A stretch of DNA of 6,521 nt from Methanolinea sp. SDB (lineage in GTDB: Archaea > Halobacteriota > Methanomicrobia > Methanomicrobiales > Methanospirillaceae): positions 1 to 6,521 of the forward strand of contig LKUF01000337.1 of NCBI GenBank assembly GCA_001412335.1, written 5' to 3'. The translations under genes were made by a program, and so were the position numbers. The notes below the pieces were generated by a model. The model saw only the letters and a list, made by a program, of their open reading frames with translations. It had not been told where the DNA came from and did not search any database. Shown here one piece after another: positions 5,501 to 6,521 of the stretch. How positions within the stretch are numbered: position 1 is the first letter of the stretch; each line of letters opens with the position of its first letter.

Positions 5501-6521
5501 CGATAGGGAGCGTCCCGTCAAAATTCCGGGTCTCTGTCAACCATGACCAGTGCATGCTGTGCGGCCGCTGCATCGAAAACTGCCCGTATGGCGTATTCAG
5601 GATGGAAAACAACCAGATCCATGTCAATTCACGGCAATGCGTCGCCTGCCACCGGTGTATCGCCATGTGTCCCCGTGATGCCATTGACATCAAGGAACGT
5701 CCCGTCGATTACCGGAGCCATCCGGTATGGACGCCCGAGGTGAGGGAGGCGATCTATAACCAGGCAAGAACAGGGAGGATCATTCTTGCAGGGATGGGAA
5801 ATGCCGTCGACTATCCCATCATATTCGACAGGCTCGTCCTTGATGCCTGCCAGGTCACGAATCCAAGCATCGATCCGCTCAGGGAACCGATGGAACTCCG
5901 GACCTATATCGGGAAAAAACCATCAAAGATCGAATTTGAGAAGATAAACGGCGATATAGAGTTAAAGACAACGCTCGTTCCAAACCTCCAGCTCGAGACA
6001 CCCATCATGATCGGCCACATGAGTTACGGGGCGATTAGCCTGAATGCACAACAGAGCCTGGCACGAGCGGTCAAAGAGACCGGCACATTCATGGGGACGG
6101 GAGAGGGGGGACTGCACGAGAGCCTGTATCCCTACCAGGACCACATGATTGTCCAGGTCGCATCCGGCAGGTTCGGGGTTGACATCAATTACCTCGAGCG
6201 GGGAGCAGCAGTCGAGATCAAGATAGGGCAGGGGGCAAAGCCGGGAATCGGGGGCCACCTTCCCGGCGAGAAAGTCTGCGCCGATGTATCCTGTACACGG
6301 ATGATCCCGGAAGGGAGTGATGCCATCAGTCCCGCACCACACCATGACATCTATAGTATCGAGGACCTCAAGCAGCTCGTACGAAGCCTGAAAGAGGCGA
6401 CACAATGGCAAAAACCCGTATTCGTAAAGATTGCGGCGGTTCATAATTCTGCAGCAATTGCTGCGGGCATCGCCCGTTCGTCGGCCGATGCAGTTGTCAT
6501 AGACGGCTTCCGGGGCGGGAC
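5497..6521 (+). CDS. glutamate synthase, ferredoxin-domain/FMN subunit (3' end missing)
   Basis: This is the synthase subunit, which makes glutamate from 2-oxoglutarate and ammonia with electrons delivered through Fe-S centres to FMN. The 341 complete codons run off the window. Residues 19-59 form a two-cluster ferredoxin domain: C19, C22, C25, C29-P and C48, C51, C54, C58-P, two [4Fe-4S] sites. After a linker comes the FMN-binding TIM-barrel of glutamate synthase, with GHMSYGAIS, MGTGEGGLHES, IKIGQGAKPGIGGHLPGEKV, SPAPHHDIYSIEDL, KPVFVKIAA and, at the window edge, IDGFRGG, the start of the phosphate-binding motif. The start ATG overlaps the stop of the amidotransferase gene and has GGGAGG eight bases upstream. 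In this split form the C-terminal GXGXG domain is usually a separate gene, expected downstream. The electron donor, ferredoxin or F420/NAD(P)H via another protein, cannot be told from this part. Confidence 0.93.
   Translation, partial: MTIGSVPSKFRVSVNHDQCMLCGRCIENCPYGVFRMENNQIHVNSRQCVACHRCIAMCPRDAIDIKERPVDYRSHPVWTPEVREAIYNQARTGRIILAGMGNAVDYPIIFDRLVLDACQVTNPSIDPLREPMELRTYIGKKPSKIEFEKINGDIELKTTLVPNLQLETPIMIGHMSYGAISLNAQQSLARAVKETGTFMGTGEGGLHESLYPYQDHMIVQVASGRFGVDINYLERGAAVEIKIGQGAKPGIGGHLPGEKVCADVSCTRMIPEGSDAISPAPHHDIYSIEDLKQLVRSLKEATQWQKPVFVKIAAVHNSAAIAAGIARSSADAVVIDGFRGG

Noticed and set aside
4427..5521. Minus-strand ORFs of 128 and 228 codons opposite the amidotransferase gene
   Set aside because: They are antisense to a gene with clear catalytic motifs and have unusual composition; they are explained as shadows.
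5962..6444. Minus-strand ORF of 160 codons opposite the FMN subunit
   Set aside because: The plus-strand frame carries continuous glutamate synthase motifs through this stretch, so the opposite frame is a shadow.

Overview
The window reads as a nitrogen-assimilation island from a methanogenic archaeon, most likely of the order Methanomicrobiales. This is an inference. Supporting signs are TATA/BRE-type promoters with no bacterial -35/-10 elements, oligo-T terminators, Shine-Dalgarno (SD) sites matching the AGGAGGTGAT tail of archaeal 16S rRNA, a type I-alpha glutamine synthetase, archaeal PII proteins, and a glutamate synthase split into separate subunits with a ferredoxin domain fused to the FMN subunit. 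No gene here fixes the genus.

Layout. Positions 2-337 (+) are the C-terminal end of a HEAT-repeat protein, followed by a T-run and a hairpin. About 300 bases without a gene follow. The nitrogen block on the minus strand runs, in transcription order: glnA (4346 or 4355 down to 3018), an oligo-T terminator, a new promoter, a possible 62-residue small protein (2953-2765) overlapping the start of a PII gene (glnK2, 2793-2464), about 286 bases of spacer with another promoter, the ammonium transporter gene amtB (2177-981), and a second PII gene (glnK1, 968-639) 12 bases after it. Divergently from glnA, on the plus strand, a two-gene unit starts at 4448: the glutamine-amidotransferase subunit of glutamate synthase (to 5500), overlapping by ATGA with the ferredoxin/FMN subunit (5497 to the window edge, incomplete).

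Together these genes form one circuit. AmtB brings in ammonium. GlnA makes glutamine from ammonium and glutamate. The split glutamate synthase transfers the glutamine amide to 2-oxoglutarate. The two GlnK proteins sense ATP/ADP and 2-oxoglutarate and are expected to gate AmtB and perhaps GlnA.

The strongest unlisted signal is a shared dyad, GGAA-N6-TTCT(ACC) or GGAA-N6-GTCC. It sits between the TATA box and the expected transcription start of all three minus-strand units (amtB, glnK2, glnA). It matches the known style of NrpR nitrogen-repressor operators, so the three units probably form one regulon. The second lead is the small ORF upstream of glnK2, which begins close to the predicted transcription start and may be a leaderless small nitrogen-control protein. 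No mobile elements, CRISPR arrays, tRNAs or rRNAs were seen.
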